A DNA stretch of 64,000 nucleotides from positions 62,001 through 126,000 of the forward strand of contig CAUQNX010000012.1 of the NCBI GenBank assembly GCA_963519845.1, given 5' to 3'. A program made the position numbers and the translations under genes. Origin of the DNA: Moellerella sp963519845 (lineage in GTDB: Bacteria; Pseudomonadota; Gammaproteobacteria; Enterobacterales; Enterobacteriaceae). The notes beneath the pieces are model-generated. The model was not told the DNA's origin. It was given only the letters and a program-made list of their open reading frames with translations, and made no database searches. This document shows, one piece after another, positions 28,101-37,924 of this stretch (the first letter of the stretch is position 1; every line of letters starts with the position of its first letter).

Positions 28101-31100
28101 ACAAGCCATCCTTGTGCTTTTGTCGCATTGACGGGTAATTGAATCGCTTTATTGAGGATCACAATCATCGTTTTACGCAACGTATCTTCAGTACAAAATA
28201 GCGCCAATTGGTTGAGTGTGGTTTTATTACTAAAGGCGGTATTCACTTCACCCGTTAAGGTTAGCAAGCTCTCCGAGGGCATCGACCAACTGCCGTCATA
28301 ACGCCGATAGGCCACTTTCAATGTGCAATCTGCGGCGGGTACATCCGTACCGCTTGAGTTACGTGTGGTTTTATCCTGCCGCTCTAGCCAGATCAAATGT
28401 AAACGACTGTTGTACAGCAGTGGTTTTATCAAGTTACCGACCAAATTTATCGGCAGATCGATCTTTGTCCATCCCGTCCAAGCCTGTGCTTGGATCGCGC
28501 CTGCGGTCAATTTGCTATGATCGAGCGTACGCCAATACCAACGGTATGGCGTTCCTTTAGTTCGTGCAAGAAACCAAGTCGTCCCCTTAAAAAATTCGGC
28601 AACATCATGATAAGCGCCGACAATCTCTAATTCTGACAGTTGTTCAAACTCAGTGAGATAGGTTAAAAATGCCTCTTCGGCACTCTCCTCATTCAATTGC
28701 CCGCTGTCTAATAAAGCTTGTAGGTTGTCAAACGCTTCACTTTTACGTAAACGCAAAGCAGGATCAAGCCAGTTTTCAGGCTCATACAACAAACGTGTTA
28801 AACCGGCCCACAAACTGTAGCGCTTATTATAACGATCCCAATCAGCAAAGAATTGACGATCTTTAACCGTAGAGACCACTCCTGGCTCCTCACCATTGAG
28901 ACAGCGAATAATATATTGTTGAATTGAGGCGATCGCCCAAGCTAAACGACTGGTTTGAGTTTCACCACCCATCAAGGGATCGATCAGTAAATAATCTGAG
29001 AGGGCCTCAAGGCTATTCATGAATTGTTTGCGACCAATACTCACATAATGAGTATTTGAATCAGTAGTCGGTGTCTTTGTCCAAGAAACCATACTTTTAG
29101 TCTCGAGAGCCGCCAGTGCGCTATAGCTTGGCATAGTGGAAGTATTAATAGTGGCGGGTAGAGATCCATCCGGTAAGGCAAAAAGGGTATAATCGCTATA
29201 TCTCTTATGATAGGTCTCTTCGAGACTTATATTACTAATAGCCTCATCTTTCCCTAAATCAACCACAATCCAGTCACCTACCCTCAATGCTCTATCGCTT
29301 TTCGCTACATCAGGCCCCAAATTCAGCATATTCTCTTTTGGATATGCAGGATCCCATCCAAAACTAGCATAAATAACCCCTTTAGGTTGAGAAATGCCAC
29401 TAAAGCTCAGCGAAACGGATTCAAAAATATCCGATATGGTTTGAGATGGTGTCACATAGATCACCACATAGCGGGTGTTATGAATAAGATGCTGGTTATA
29501 ACTGGAACTGAATAGCAAGTTGGCCAAAGCGATACTCAATTTTTCAGACAATTGCTGTTTTAATTGAATTACCTGCTCCTCGGGTAATATGGCTAGCAGT
29601 GTTTCTGCTACGCTTTTCCATGTGGCGTAAGGTGAGTCACCACGCAATAAGCGTAGAGAGACTAAATTTGGCAATGAAATTCCCGTTTTCTGGGTGAGTT
29701 CATAGTTTTTTAAGCAGCTAATCAAGCTATCGAATGTCAATAGCGTCCCCGTGGGATCTAGGGTCAATAGGTTAGCATTGACATTAAGGTATAGCGCCAA
29801 ATCAGATACCGTCAGTGTCCCGCTGGAAAGCTTATTGAGTAAGGCTAATCCATTGCTACCAGAGAGATCGACCGCACTTTTTAATCGTGCCAAATTCTGT
29901 AGCCGAGTCCATATAAAAGAAGCCGTATTGCCCCCCGGTACAATAGTCGGTTTTCGCGCCAACATCTCCAGCATATCGTCGGTCAATTGCAAGTTATTCA
30001 TCACCAGCGCATGTTGAGCCAAACGATTTAAATAAGTCACCATTGGCGCGGTGACAGGCGTCATAATCGCGGCTAAAAATCGCTGACTGTTTATTTCGCT
30101 GCTTGGGATATCAGTATCCAGCCAGTCAATGAGTGCCCTTGCCCGTCGAGGCGACGTCAATTCCAGTGATGCACTTACCGCATCGGCTAACCCTTTTTTC
30201 ATCTCCTCATCAGTGCCGCCATTATTGCGAGCCACTTCGCGAATTAAGCTATCCATTGAGGGGGTTGATTCAGTGGGATAATTGGTGGTGGTCATTAAAA
30301 ATAGATCGTTGGCTGTTAGCTGTCGCTTTTCTAGCCATAGCAGAATTTTCCGATAAGCATCAAAACGTTGCCATGGATTGGCTGGATTTTCCACATTTTT
30401 GAGCAGAACAAGATCTGCCAAAGAGCAACCCAAAGCCCGCGATAGCAGTACCCAAGCATAGAGCCCGGAAATCGCCGCGACACTGTTAAGCGCCGTCGTA
30501 CCATTCCAGCCACCTAGTGACTGTAGCAAGATCATATCATTATCATTTAAGCCAAAGGCTTGCATCAAGACTTTACGCTGTTCAACCGCTGGCATCTGAA
30601 TCAAGGCAGCGGCTTCAAGTCCGTTAAACAAACGTTTAAATTGACTCTCTGTGCTGTCACTGCTGGTCTCTGATAGCGGCAAACCAGCGATCACCCGAGC
30701 ATTTTCTTCCGTTTGATCATAAAATTGCGTTAAGCGCCAAATCTGGCCTTGGCGAGCGATCTCATCCGCTGTTGTGCTATTTCTATCCGCCGGAGCTATA
30801 CCGCTATACAATAAATTGGCCGTTGCTGTATCCGTGAAGATCTCTGGCTCATCGGGCAAATTTTTCAATACGCCGCGTAGGGTTTCAAAAGGCGAATGAA
30901 AGCCTTTGCCACTACTGGCAGTATAACTAGACATAGCTTCCAACAGCGCGGCATAGCTGGAAAAATTACCACTGGTTTGGCAAAGATTGGCGAGAAGCTC
31001 ATTGGAAAGGGTCAAGGTACTAACGGGTTTATCCAAGTTCTCTTGGTTTAACATCAAATTTTGTAGATCAGCTCGTCGTGTTTGCAAGCCATAAAGATGA

Positions 31101-31225
31101 CCCGGCGGATGAAGATCTTTGGCTTCCAACCAAAGTTTAGCTAAATAAGCGGCTGGAGAGAACATAGATGCGACAGAGCCGGCGGCAACATGATCCGCAT
31201 CTCGTTGTGGTATATATTGGCTCAT
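25103..31225 (-). CDS. tcdA: Tc toxin A subunit, downstream copy (TcA-1)
   Basis: The 2040-residue protein would form the pentameric injection channel. The VRP1-like N-terminus includes AAGSVASMFSPAAYLAKLW. A discoidin-like module lies at about 582-728, a neuraminidase-like segment (KGTTWFLARTKGTPYRWYWR) near 880, and a clear F5/8 type C-like module at about 1206-1340 (NVAQGKPVTIGPQGD, AVDGSTSTFY, SWLQIDLQAVKSITSIKIYP). Long channel helices begin near 1550 with a hydrophobic hairpin near 1630. The C-terminus is the TcB-binding domain (PFEGINIVAPTLNSRGMLSL). It is shorter than Photorhabdus TcdA1 (about 2500). AAGGAT precedes the ATG; TcB follows after 58 bp. Confidence 0.92.
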   Translation of the reverse strand: MSQYIPQRDADHVAAGSVASMFSPAAYLAKLWLEAKDLHPPGHLYGLQTRRADLQNLMLNQENLDKPVSTLTLSNELLANLCQTSGNFSSYAALLEAMSSYTASSGKGFHSPFETLRGVLKNLPDEPEIFTDTATANLLYSGIAPADRNSTTADEIARQGQIWRLTQFYDQTEENARVIAGLPLSETSSDSTESQFKRLFNGLEAAALIQMPAVEQRKVLMQAFGLNDNDMILLQSLGGWNGTTALNSVAAISGLYAWVLLSRALGCSLADLVLLKNVENPANPWQRFDAYRKILLWLEKRQLTANDLFLMTTTNYPTESTPSMDSLIREVARNNGGTDEEMKKGLADAVSASLELTSPRRARALIDWLDTDIPSSEINSQRFLAAIMTPVTAPMVTYLNRLAQHALVMNNLQLTDDMLEMLARKPTIVPGGNTASFIWTRLQNLARLKSAVDLSGSNGLALLNKLSSGTLTVSDLALYLNVNANLLTLDPTGTLLTFDSLISCLKNYELTQKTGISLPNLVSLRLLRGDSPYATWKSVAETLLAILPEEQVIQLKQQLSEKLSIALANLLFSSSYNQHLIHNTRYVVIYVTPSQTISDIFESVSLSFSGISQPKGVIYASFGWDPAYPKENMLNLGPDVAKSDRALRVGDWIVVDLGKDEAISNISLEETYHKRYSDYTLFALPDGSLPATINTSTMPSYSALAALETKSMVSWTKTPTTDSNTHYVSIGRKQFMNSLEALSDYLLIDPLMGGETQTSRLAWAIASIQQYIIRCLNGEEPGVVSTVKDRQFFADWDRYNKRYSLWAGLTRLLYEPENWLDPALRLRKSEAFDNLQALLDSGQLNEESAEEAFLTYLTEFEQLSELEIVGAYHDVAEFFKGTTWFLARTKGTPYRWYWRTLDHSKLTAGAIQAQAWTGWTKIDLPINLVGNLIKPLLYNSRLHLIWLERQDKTTRNSSGTDVPAADCTLKVAYRRYDGSWSMPSESLLTLTGEVNTAFSNKTTLNQLALFCTEDTLRKTMIVILNKAIQLPVNATKAQGWLVRSDARTSNLSDLSTVLGNCSSIIDYPSIDFTYVSVPYNGSNVSVSIKVNGKGQSPQSMVLPGQSVYLSSDVPAKLRDIAAKGIDGLFTLKGMRDAVVNVYKADINQVMDLLNFRGSQGIYYWELFYHAPLLISQSLRDKQDYIAALYWTKCIFNAGGFSPATNGIRYIMLRRGNSNCFDVAELEAYVGTSNVAQGKPVTIGPQGDHADGRKEKAVDGSTSTFYAAAGPDDNPNNSRSWLQIDLQAVKSITSIKIYPRSSFLGRINNCHIYVSTEDMTNWANNSMAGDIDPRYPLVGITSYKDDISTAQTFNLDLQTRFWNPVPLQQDEAWDTLGSNITDPDLIAETDPMHYKLASFMQYITLLISRSDTAYRQLEPDTLVEAQMGYQQALDALGEEPAPTPPTSWTAPKLKDITDIKIFRPQENEKLSGYWQLLRQRLYNLRHNLTIDGLARGLVLYATPADPQSLLAAAVASTSGMDSLPSAILASLRFQPALERARELAVQLSQFGSSLQAIADRQDGEAMSQLLQNQSRQLLDISQQMQENILSELDLEQRSLNTQRDNIQLRRDYYSRVYDENISSSEQSALALNTAAAAMQIAGGASHMVGGVLDSSVPNIYGVAMGGNRWGAVAYGVGSLLSNTASSLSLTASVLTGTDAYRRRREEYKLQLDSAENELKQLDAQQDGLKIRRQAAVMQKNYVLTQQRQTNDQLQLLQAKFSSQQLFGWMRSRLSTLFWQFYDLTVTASLRAEAARNWEVADTKRFIRPGAWQASYGGFLCGEALMLDLARMEADWQNWNKRALEVSRTISLSQALLNCTADNASGPTTISAAMINLTNTSSGSLTYSWTYKGGSGLKHSIGIDDAGNLSCQINLAALNIAANYPDSLGRTRRVKNISVSLPALLSPYQDIQAILSYSETGLTLPTGCDKVALSHGVNDSGLFQLDFNDPRYLPFEGINIVAPTLNSRGMLSLQFPRTRGDQKGLLRSLNDIILHIRYSIRD

Positions 31226-31474
31226 TATTTTATTATCCTTGAATAAGTCGGCATCAAGCGATCAAGTCATCCTAGATCACTGTGATGCAACCTTGGTCAT
31301 AAGGGGGATTGTTTATAGATTGAGGATTAATTAATTTAAAATCAGCATGTTATAGGCAGCTCTTGGAATATCTAAGGAAGATGTATGATGAGCTGCTAAT
31401 AAGCATATTATTTATCTCTATTACTCTAGTTTTAATTTAAATTAAATTCGAATAATACAAATAGAATATTTTAA
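31226..31474. other. Gap between the two TcA genes
   Basis: This 249-bp AT-rich spacer is larger than other gaps in the operon. It holds an inverted repeat GCAGCTC (31356-31362) / GAGCTGC (31390-31396), possibly an mRNA hairpin that sets relative expression. No clear promoter is seen. Confidence 0.35.
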
Positions 31475-34400
31475 TTAAGATCTAATAGTATATTTAATAT
31501 GAAAAACGATATCATTTAATGATTGAATAATTAATTTTTGCGCTTCATCTTTATTCGTGCCACTAATATTAGGAAATCTCAGGGTTAAATTACCTCCTTT
31601 ATCTTCTGAGGGCTTAGGTAATTTAATTCCGTCGAAAGGTAAATAGCGCGGATCATTAAAGTCCAACTGAAATAGACCGCTATCATTGATGCCATGAGAA
31701 AGCGCAATTTTATCTTGGCCGGCTGGCAAAACAGGGCCTGTTTCACTGTAGGATAATATCCCTTGAACATCTTGATAGGGGCCAATCAGTGCGGGTAGTG
31801 AGACGGCGATACTTTTTATTCGGCGCTTTGTCCCATAATTATCAGGATAATCCGCCACAATATTCAGTGCCGCCAAATTGATCACGCAATTCAATCCCTC
31901 TTCTTGCATCAATAATTTATAGGTTAATCCCGTACCGACAGGCGCGTCCCAACTTAGCGAGGTCGTACCTGCCATCAGTTTGCTAATCGCATCGTTGACG
32001 CCTTTAATCTCGACACCCCCGACATTAGGCTTAGTTTTCGCGCTACTGAGTAATTTTTCCAGCGATACAGTTCGATTGACTTCCAATGTTCTTATATTCC
32101 AATTTTGCCAAGCTGCTTCCAAACGGGCTAAATCCACCATCAGCGCCTCACCGCACAAGAGCCCACTATAGCTGGCTTGCCAAGCCGCAGGACGAATAAA
32201 ATGGCTGGCAGTATCTGAAGATTCCCAGCGCCATGCTTCCTCAGCCTGTAAGCTGGCCGTCACAGTCAGATCATAGAGTTGCCAAAAGAGCGTCGATAAT
32301 CGACTACGCATCCAACTAAATAGCCGTTGATTAGTCAACTTACGCTGCAAAAACTGTAATTGATCATTAGATTGGCGCTGCTGAGTCAGCACATAATTTT
32401 GTTGCATTAGCGCCGCTTCACGCCGTTTTTTCAAGTTATCTTGCTGAATAGTCAACTGATTTAACTCATTTTCCGCACTATCCAGTTGCAGCTTATACTC
32501 CTCACGTCGACGACGATAGGCATCCGTTTCAGTCAATACACTAGCCGTGGTACTGAGGGCGAATGCCGCATTAGTGAGTTGTGTACCAATACCGTTAGCA
32601 ATTCCCCCCCAACGCGAGCCCCCCGCCGCTAAACCAAAGAGATTTGGCGCAGAATCCAGTCCGCCGCCTAAAATATAAGATGCTCCTCCGGCAATTTGTA
32701 GTGCAGCGGCGCTAGTATTCAAAGCAAGAGCCGATTGCTCACTGCTGCTAATGTTTTCATTATACAAACGTGAGTAATAATCTCTGCGTAGCTGCGTATT
32801 TTCACTTTGAATACTCAGTGATTGTCGCATCGCATCCAGCTCTGTTAGGGTTCGCTCTTGTATTTGCTGACTGATTTCGAACAGTTGGTTGGCCTGGTTT
32901 TGCAGCAGCTGATTCATCGCTTCGCCATCTTGCCGCTCCACAATATTTTGTAGCTTGCTACCAAAGCGGATCAACTGCTCTGCTAATTCTCGCGCTCGTA
33001 TTAAAGCGGGCTGGAAACGTAATCTAACAGAAACACCAGATGGCAGCGCTTCCCCTCCACTTGTCACTGCCGTTACCGCCGAAAGTAGTGCTTGCGGATT
33101 TGCAGGTGGGGCATATAACAATAAATTGCGCGCTAACCCATCAATAGTGAGATTATGCCGCAGATTATAGAGCCGCTGCCGCAGCAATTGCCAATAACCA
33201 CTTAGCTTTTCATTTTCCTGCGGACGGAAGCTAGTTAAGTCGGTCAGATCTTTCAATGCTGGATTATTCCAGCTACTCTCCGCTTGGTTGGCTGGCTCTT
33301 CTCCCAAAGCATCGAGTGCCTGTTGATACCACATCTGCGCTTCCACTAGCGTATCCGGCTCTAACAAACGGTAAGCGCTATCAGCCTGCGCGATTAACAG
33401 ATCTAAATAGCGCATAAAACTGGCCAGCTTATAGTGCATAGGATCAGTTTCAGCAATCAAATCGGGATCGCGAATATCACTCCCCAAAGAGTCCCAAGCA
33501 TCATCATCTTGTAAGGGGAGTGTTGTCCAGTAGCGAACCTGTGTTCTTAAATTATAGGTATTATTTCGTTCTGGATAATTATTCCAGATCTCAGTTGTCA
33601 GGCCAATTAACGGATAACGCGGATCAGTATCTGTTGGCTCGCTATGCGTATTGGCCCAACTGCTCATATCATTCGGCGAAGCATGGATAGCACAACCCAC
33701 ATCACTACCAGGAATAAGGCTACTTTGTGACCCTGTGTAAGGCCATAGTTTAATCGTATCAATCGAATAGAGAGCACCAAGATCAACTTGTACCCAGCAA
33801 TAATAGCGTCCCTGAATCACATCACCTTGATTGATATTCACTCTATCGGTTCGATCGCCATTAATCAGATCTTTGATATTCAGTGGCGCGACTTGCAGCG
33901 GTGGACCATAAGTTAAAGCGGCCTGTCTAGCAACATTTTCTCCATTAACAAATGCCTCTAATTCACTGGTTAAAAAATAGGAGGTACTGCTTTTGCGTCT
34001 TAATAAAATATACCTAACTTTTGGCGCAGTGAGCGGCGGAATGCCCGCAAGATTAATAATATATTTAAGCCATTTACTCGCAATATTATAGGCACTCAAC
34101 TGTTGTAGACGCTGGCTGATAAGTAGTGGCACATGGTAAAAAAGTTCCCAATAATAATCCCCAAAAGTCCCAGTGAATGCCAGCGGCTCAAGCGTTGGAT
34201 TACGTACATAATATTTTTTAACTTGCTGATTGGCACTAGAACTAAAATTAGCCCCCCAAAGGCCCGTGTTATCTTTAGTGAAATCCAGTGAAAAGATAGC
34301 GGAGGGTCTTAGTTGAACATAAATACTAATTGTCTTTGCACTTTCGGCAACAGGCACATAACATTTGATAATAGTATCAGTAGTGCTACTCATTGCTCCT

Positions 34401-37400
34401 TGAGAAATAATCGGCCCAGTCCCTCCCCTTAGCTGTAAAAGATAGCTTTGTCTATTGGCTGCAGGAGAAAACACCAGATTAAGATAGAAACCATCCGCAA
34501 TCGCTGGATCTATTTGTTGTTGCGTTTCAGGCGTGAATATTTGTTTGATCCCCCTTGCCGCCATATCCCGTAAACGAGAGGGAAAATCACTGCTTAAACT
34601 TGCGCTGTAGAGCGACCAGTTAAAAAATTTCTTTTTATAAATTGAAGTAATAGCTATGGGTACAGAGGCACCATTATTTGGGGTCGCCACAAAGCTATAA
34701 TCTTCACCATAGGTATCCATAATGGATTTTAAATTCGCCAAGGCGGTGTCTAAATAACTGGAACTGCAAGGCGTATTAGTGGCACTGCTGTTGGTAAAAT
34801 AACCATTGATTTTATCTTTGGTTAAATTGACGTTTTGATCCGCCGTATTTAAGATCAGCAGAATTGATTTGCGCGAAGTCTCTTCAGTACAAAATAGACT
34901 TAATTGATTGAGTGACGCTTTAGTGTTAAACGCAGTTTGCACCAGCCCCGTTAAAGCTAATTGACTTTCCGCAGGCATCGACCAGCTTCCATCATAGCGT
35001 CGATAAGCCACTTTTAAGGTGCAATCTGCGACAGCAACATCAACCCCACTGGCGTTACGCGTAGTTTTATCTTGCCGCTCTAGCCATAGCAAATGCAATC
35101 GACTGTTATACACCAGAGGTTTAATCAGATTACCGGTCAAATTTATCGGTAGATCTATCTTCTCCCACCCAGTCCAAGCTTGCGATGGAATAGTGCCCGC
35201 AACCACTTTACTATGATCGAGACTACGCCAGTACCAAGTGTATGGCGTTCCTTTACTACGGCCAATAAACCAAGTCGTTCCCTTATAGTTTTCCATTGTG
35301 TCATGGTAAGCGCCGATCACATCCAGCTCTGCCAGCTGTTCAAACTCAGTGAGATAACTTAAAAAAGCGTCATCGGCACTCTCTTCATTAAGTTGCCCGC
35401 TATCGAGTAAAGCTTGCAGATTTTTAAAGGCCTCACTACGGCGTAAACGCAAGGCAGGATCAATGGAGTTTTCGGGTTCATACAGTAAGCGAGCCAAGCC
35501 GGCCCATAGGCTGTAGCGCTTATTATAAGTATCCCAATCGGCAAAAAATTGACTATCTTTGGCGGCAGTCACGACATCGGGTTCATCGCCACTGAGACAA
35601 CGAATAATATATTGCTGAACAGAGGCAATCCCCCATGCCAAGCGACTAGTTTGTGTTTGCCCGCTGAGCAGAGGGTCTATTAATAAATAGCTAGCAAGGG
35701 CATTCAGATCCGCACTGGCTAATCGTGTTTTGACCGGAAGCGTATATTGATTATTGCTACTACTGAGATTAACCCAAGTGCCATGCTGAGCCCCCGCAAT
35801 CTGCATCACACTGTTATAATCCGGCATTGTGGCCGCATTAACCCCCGCAGGTAGCGCATATTCAGGCAAAACTGATAGCGCATAATTTTGCACCCGAGTT
35901 GGGTTGCTAGTATAAAACTCCACTGTACTTATCTGGCTATAAGCCCGTTTTAAATCTACCAATACCCAGTAGCGACTATTTCCCACCGCAGCTCCAGATG
36001 CTGCTCTTGTTGACGTATTGCCGTCAATCAAGGCACTTTTAGGGGTATCCGGCCACCAAGAGTCGGTACTTGAGCTAACGGTTACCCCCGATTGTGTCGC
36101 CAAATTAATGCCATTAGACATAACTTTAAGTTCGGTAGCATCAAAATAATCTCTTCCAGGCGTAGGTTGACAATGGATTAAAATATAACGGATCGGCGCA
36201 TTAAGCTGACATAAATAGCCACTAAGTGCCTGACTCAATTTCTCGGCTAATTGCTGTCTGATTTGCTCCGCTTGCGGCTCGTCTAATGTGGCGAGTAACT
36301 GTTCCGCAACACTTTTCCATGTAGCGTAGGGCGAATCGGCGCGTAATTGACGCAAAGAGGTTAAGTTCGACAGTGAAAACCCGCTTCTTTGACTTAATTC
36401 ATAATTTTTTAAGATAGTCACCAAGCTGCTAAATATCAGTAATGTAGCCGCGGGATCACTGGTTAGCTGACTTACTTCCACATTAAGATATAGTGCCAGA
36501 TCGGAGACCTTGAGTGTGTTGTTGGCGAGCTTATTGATAAAAGCGGTTCCATTCACACCACAAGCCTCTGTCGCACTTTTAAAGTGTGCTAAATTTCTCA
36601 GTCGATCTAAGGTAAAGGATGCGCTATTACCCCCCGTGACGATGGCAGGTTTTTGTGCCATCATTTCCACCATATCATCGGTCAATCCAAGATTATTCAT
36701 AACTAACGCATGCTGGGCCAGACGATTAAGGTAGATCACCATTGGCGTTGATATCGGCGAGGTGATCGCCGCCAAAAATCGCTGACTATTGATATCACTC
36801 GCTAAGAGATCCGTATCTAACCAATCAAGTAGCGCCTTGGCCCGTCGAGGTGACGCCAGTTCCAGCGATGAACTAACTGCATCGATCAATCCTTTGTTCA
36901 TCTCCTCATTGCTACCGCCAACATTACGCGCTACTTCCTGAATTAAACTGTTCATCGACGGGGTTGGCTGAGAAGAGTAGCTGATGGTGGTCATCAACAC
37001 GAGATCATTAACCGTCAGGTCACGCACCTCTAACCACATGAGGATTTTCTTATAACTATCAAATCGTTGCCATGGGTTAGTTGGGTTCTCTATATTTTTA
37101 AGCAACTGGAGTTCTGCCAAAGAACAATCTAGCGCCCATGACAGTAGCCGCCAAGCATAAAGCGCTGAAATGGCAGCCACGCTATTGAGTGCTGTGGTTC
37201 CATCCCAACCACTCAATGATTGGATTAGCACCATCTGATTATCATTGAGATCAAAAGCCTGCATCATAGCTTTACGCTGATCGGCTGCCGTCATCTGGAG
37301 CAAAGCAGTGGCATCTAGTCCATTAAACAAACGCTTAAACTGGCTAGCTGTGGTTTCAGTGTCATTCTCGGACAAAGGCAAACCACAGATCACACGAGCA

Positions 37401-37924
37401 TCCTCTTCGATCTGTTGATAGAAATGAGTTAAACGCCAGATCTGGGCTTGACGGGCAATTTCATTGGCTGCCAAGCTATTTTTATCCGCTGGCGCAATAC
37501 CAGCATAGAGTAGATTAGCAGTAGTTATATCAGTCAATAAGTCAGGCTCATCGGGCAAGCTGGCTAATAGGCCGCGCAGCATTTCAAAAGGCTGATGAAA
37601 TCCGCGACCACTGCTGGCGCTATAGGTAGACATAGCTTCTAGCAAAGCATCATAGCTCGCAAAATTAGCATTGGTTTGGCAAAGATTGGCGAGAAGTTCA
37701 TTGGAAAGAGTCAGCGTACTGACCGGCTTATCCAAGTTATCCTGACTCAAGCGTAAATTTTGCAGATCAGGCCGCCGAGCTTGTAGCCCATAGAAATGGC
37801 CTGCGGGATGCAGCGCTTTTGCCTCTAACCATAGCTTAGTCAAATAAGCCGCTGGGGAGAACATAGAGGCGACCGAGCCAGCGGCGACATGGTCCTTATC
37901 TCGTTGTGGGATATATTGGCTCAT
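31475..37924 (-). CDS. tcdA: Tc toxin A subunit, upstream copy (TcA-2)
   Basis: This 2149-residue paralogue of the downstream TcA starts with nearly the same residues (MSQYIPQRDKDHVAAGSVAS) and stays close through the N-terminus, channel helices and TcB-binding end. It diverges in two modules: a discoidin-like one at about 577-725 (NLATQSGVTVSSSTDSWW, ALIDGNTSTRA, WVLVDLKRAYSQISTVEFY) and another at about 1298-1440 (NVARQAALTYG, CWVQVDLGALYSIDTIKLWP), plus a longer insert at about 1080-1260. These are usual receptor-binding positions, so target range probably differs between copies. Its ATG overlaps the stop of the preceding small gene (TAATG). Confidence 0.92.
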   Translation of the reverse strand: MSQYIPQRDKDHVAAGSVASMFSPAAYLTKLWLEAKALHPAGHFYGLQARRPDLQNLRLSQDNLDKPVSTLTLSNELLANLCQTNANFASYDALLEAMSTYSASSGRGFHQPFEMLRGLLASLPDEPDLLTDITTANLLYAGIAPADKNSLAANEIARQAQIWRLTHFYQQIEEDARVICGLPLSENDTETTASQFKRLFNGLDATALLQMTAADQRKAMMQAFDLNDNQMVLIQSLSGWDGTTALNSVAAISALYAWRLLSWALDCSLAELQLLKNIENPTNPWQRFDSYKKILMWLEVRDLTVNDLVLMTTISYSSQPTPSMNSLIQEVARNVGGSNEEMNKGLIDAVSSSLELASPRRAKALLDWLDTDLLASDINSQRFLAAITSPISTPMVIYLNRLAQHALVMNNLGLTDDMVEMMAQKPAIVTGGNSASFTLDRLRNLAHFKSATEACGVNGTAFINKLANNTLKVSDLALYLNVEVSQLTSDPAATLLIFSSLVTILKNYELSQRSGFSLSNLTSLRQLRADSPYATWKSVAEQLLATLDEPQAEQIRQQLAEKLSQALSGYLCQLNAPIRYILIHCQPTPGRDYFDATELKVMSNGINLATQSGVTVSSSTDSWWPDTPKSALIDGNTSTRAASGAAVGNSRYWVLVDLKRAYSQISTVEFYTSNPTRVQNYALSVLPEYALPAGVNAATMPDYNSVMQIAGAQHGTWVNLSSSNNQYTLPVKTRLASADLNALASYLLIDPLLSGQTQTSRLAWGIASVQQYIIRCLSGDEPDVVTAAKDSQFFADWDTYNKRYSLWAGLARLLYEPENSIDPALRLRRSEAFKNLQALLDSGQLNEESADDAFLSYLTEFEQLAELDVIGAYHDTMENYKGTTWFIGRSKGTPYTWYWRSLDHSKVVAGTIPSQAWTGWEKIDLPINLTGNLIKPLVYNSRLHLLWLERQDKTTRNASGVDVAVADCTLKVAYRRYDGSWSMPAESQLALTGLVQTAFNTKASLNQLSLFCTEETSRKSILLILNTADQNVNLTKDKINGYFTNSSATNTPCSSSYLDTALANLKSIMDTYGEDYSFVATPNNGASVPIAITSIYKKKFFNWSLYSASLSSDFPSRLRDMAARGIKQIFTPETQQQIDPAIADGFYLNLVFSPAANRQSYLLQLRGGTGPIISQGAMSSTTDTIIKCYVPVAESAKTISIYVQLRPSAIFSLDFTKDNTGLWGANFSSSANQQVKKYYVRNPTLEPLAFTGTFGDYYWELFYHVPLLISQRLQQLSAYNIASKWLKYIINLAGIPPLTAPKVRYILLRRKSSTSYFLTSELEAFVNGENVARQAALTYGPPLQVAPLNIKDLINGDRTDRVNINQGDVIQGRYYCWVQVDLGALYSIDTIKLWPYTGSQSSLIPGSDVGCAIHASPNDMSSWANTHSEPTDTDPRYPLIGLTTEIWNNYPERNNTYNLRTQVRYWTTLPLQDDDAWDSLGSDIRDPDLIAETDPMHYKLASFMRYLDLLIAQADSAYRLLEPDTLVEAQMWYQQALDALGEEPANQAESSWNNPALKDLTDLTSFRPQENEKLSGYWQLLRQRLYNLRHNLTIDGLARNLLLYAPPANPQALLSAVTAVTSGGEALPSGVSVRLRFQPALIRARELAEQLIRFGSKLQNIVERQDGEAMNQLLQNQANQLFEISQQIQERTLTELDAMRQSLSIQSENTQLRRDYYSRLYNENISSSEQSALALNTSAAALQIAGGASYILGGGLDSAPNLFGLAAGGSRWGGIANGIGTQLTNAAFALSTTASVLTETDAYRRRREEYKLQLDSAENELNQLTIQQDNLKKRREAALMQQNYVLTQQRQSNDQLQFLQRKLTNQRLFSWMRSRLSTLFWQLYDLTVTASLQAEEAWRWESSDTASHFIRPAAWQASYSGLLCGEALMVDLARLEAAWQNWNIRTLEVNRTVSLEKLLSSAKTKPNVGGVEIKGVNDAISKLMAGTTSLSWDAPVGTGLTYKLLMQEEGLNCVINLAALNIVADYPDNYGTKRRIKSIAVSLPALIGPYQDVQGILSYSETGPVLPAGQDKIALSHGINDSGLFQLDFNDPRYLPFDGIKLPKPSEDKGGNLTLRFPNISGTNKDEAQKLIIQSLNDIVFHIKYTIRS

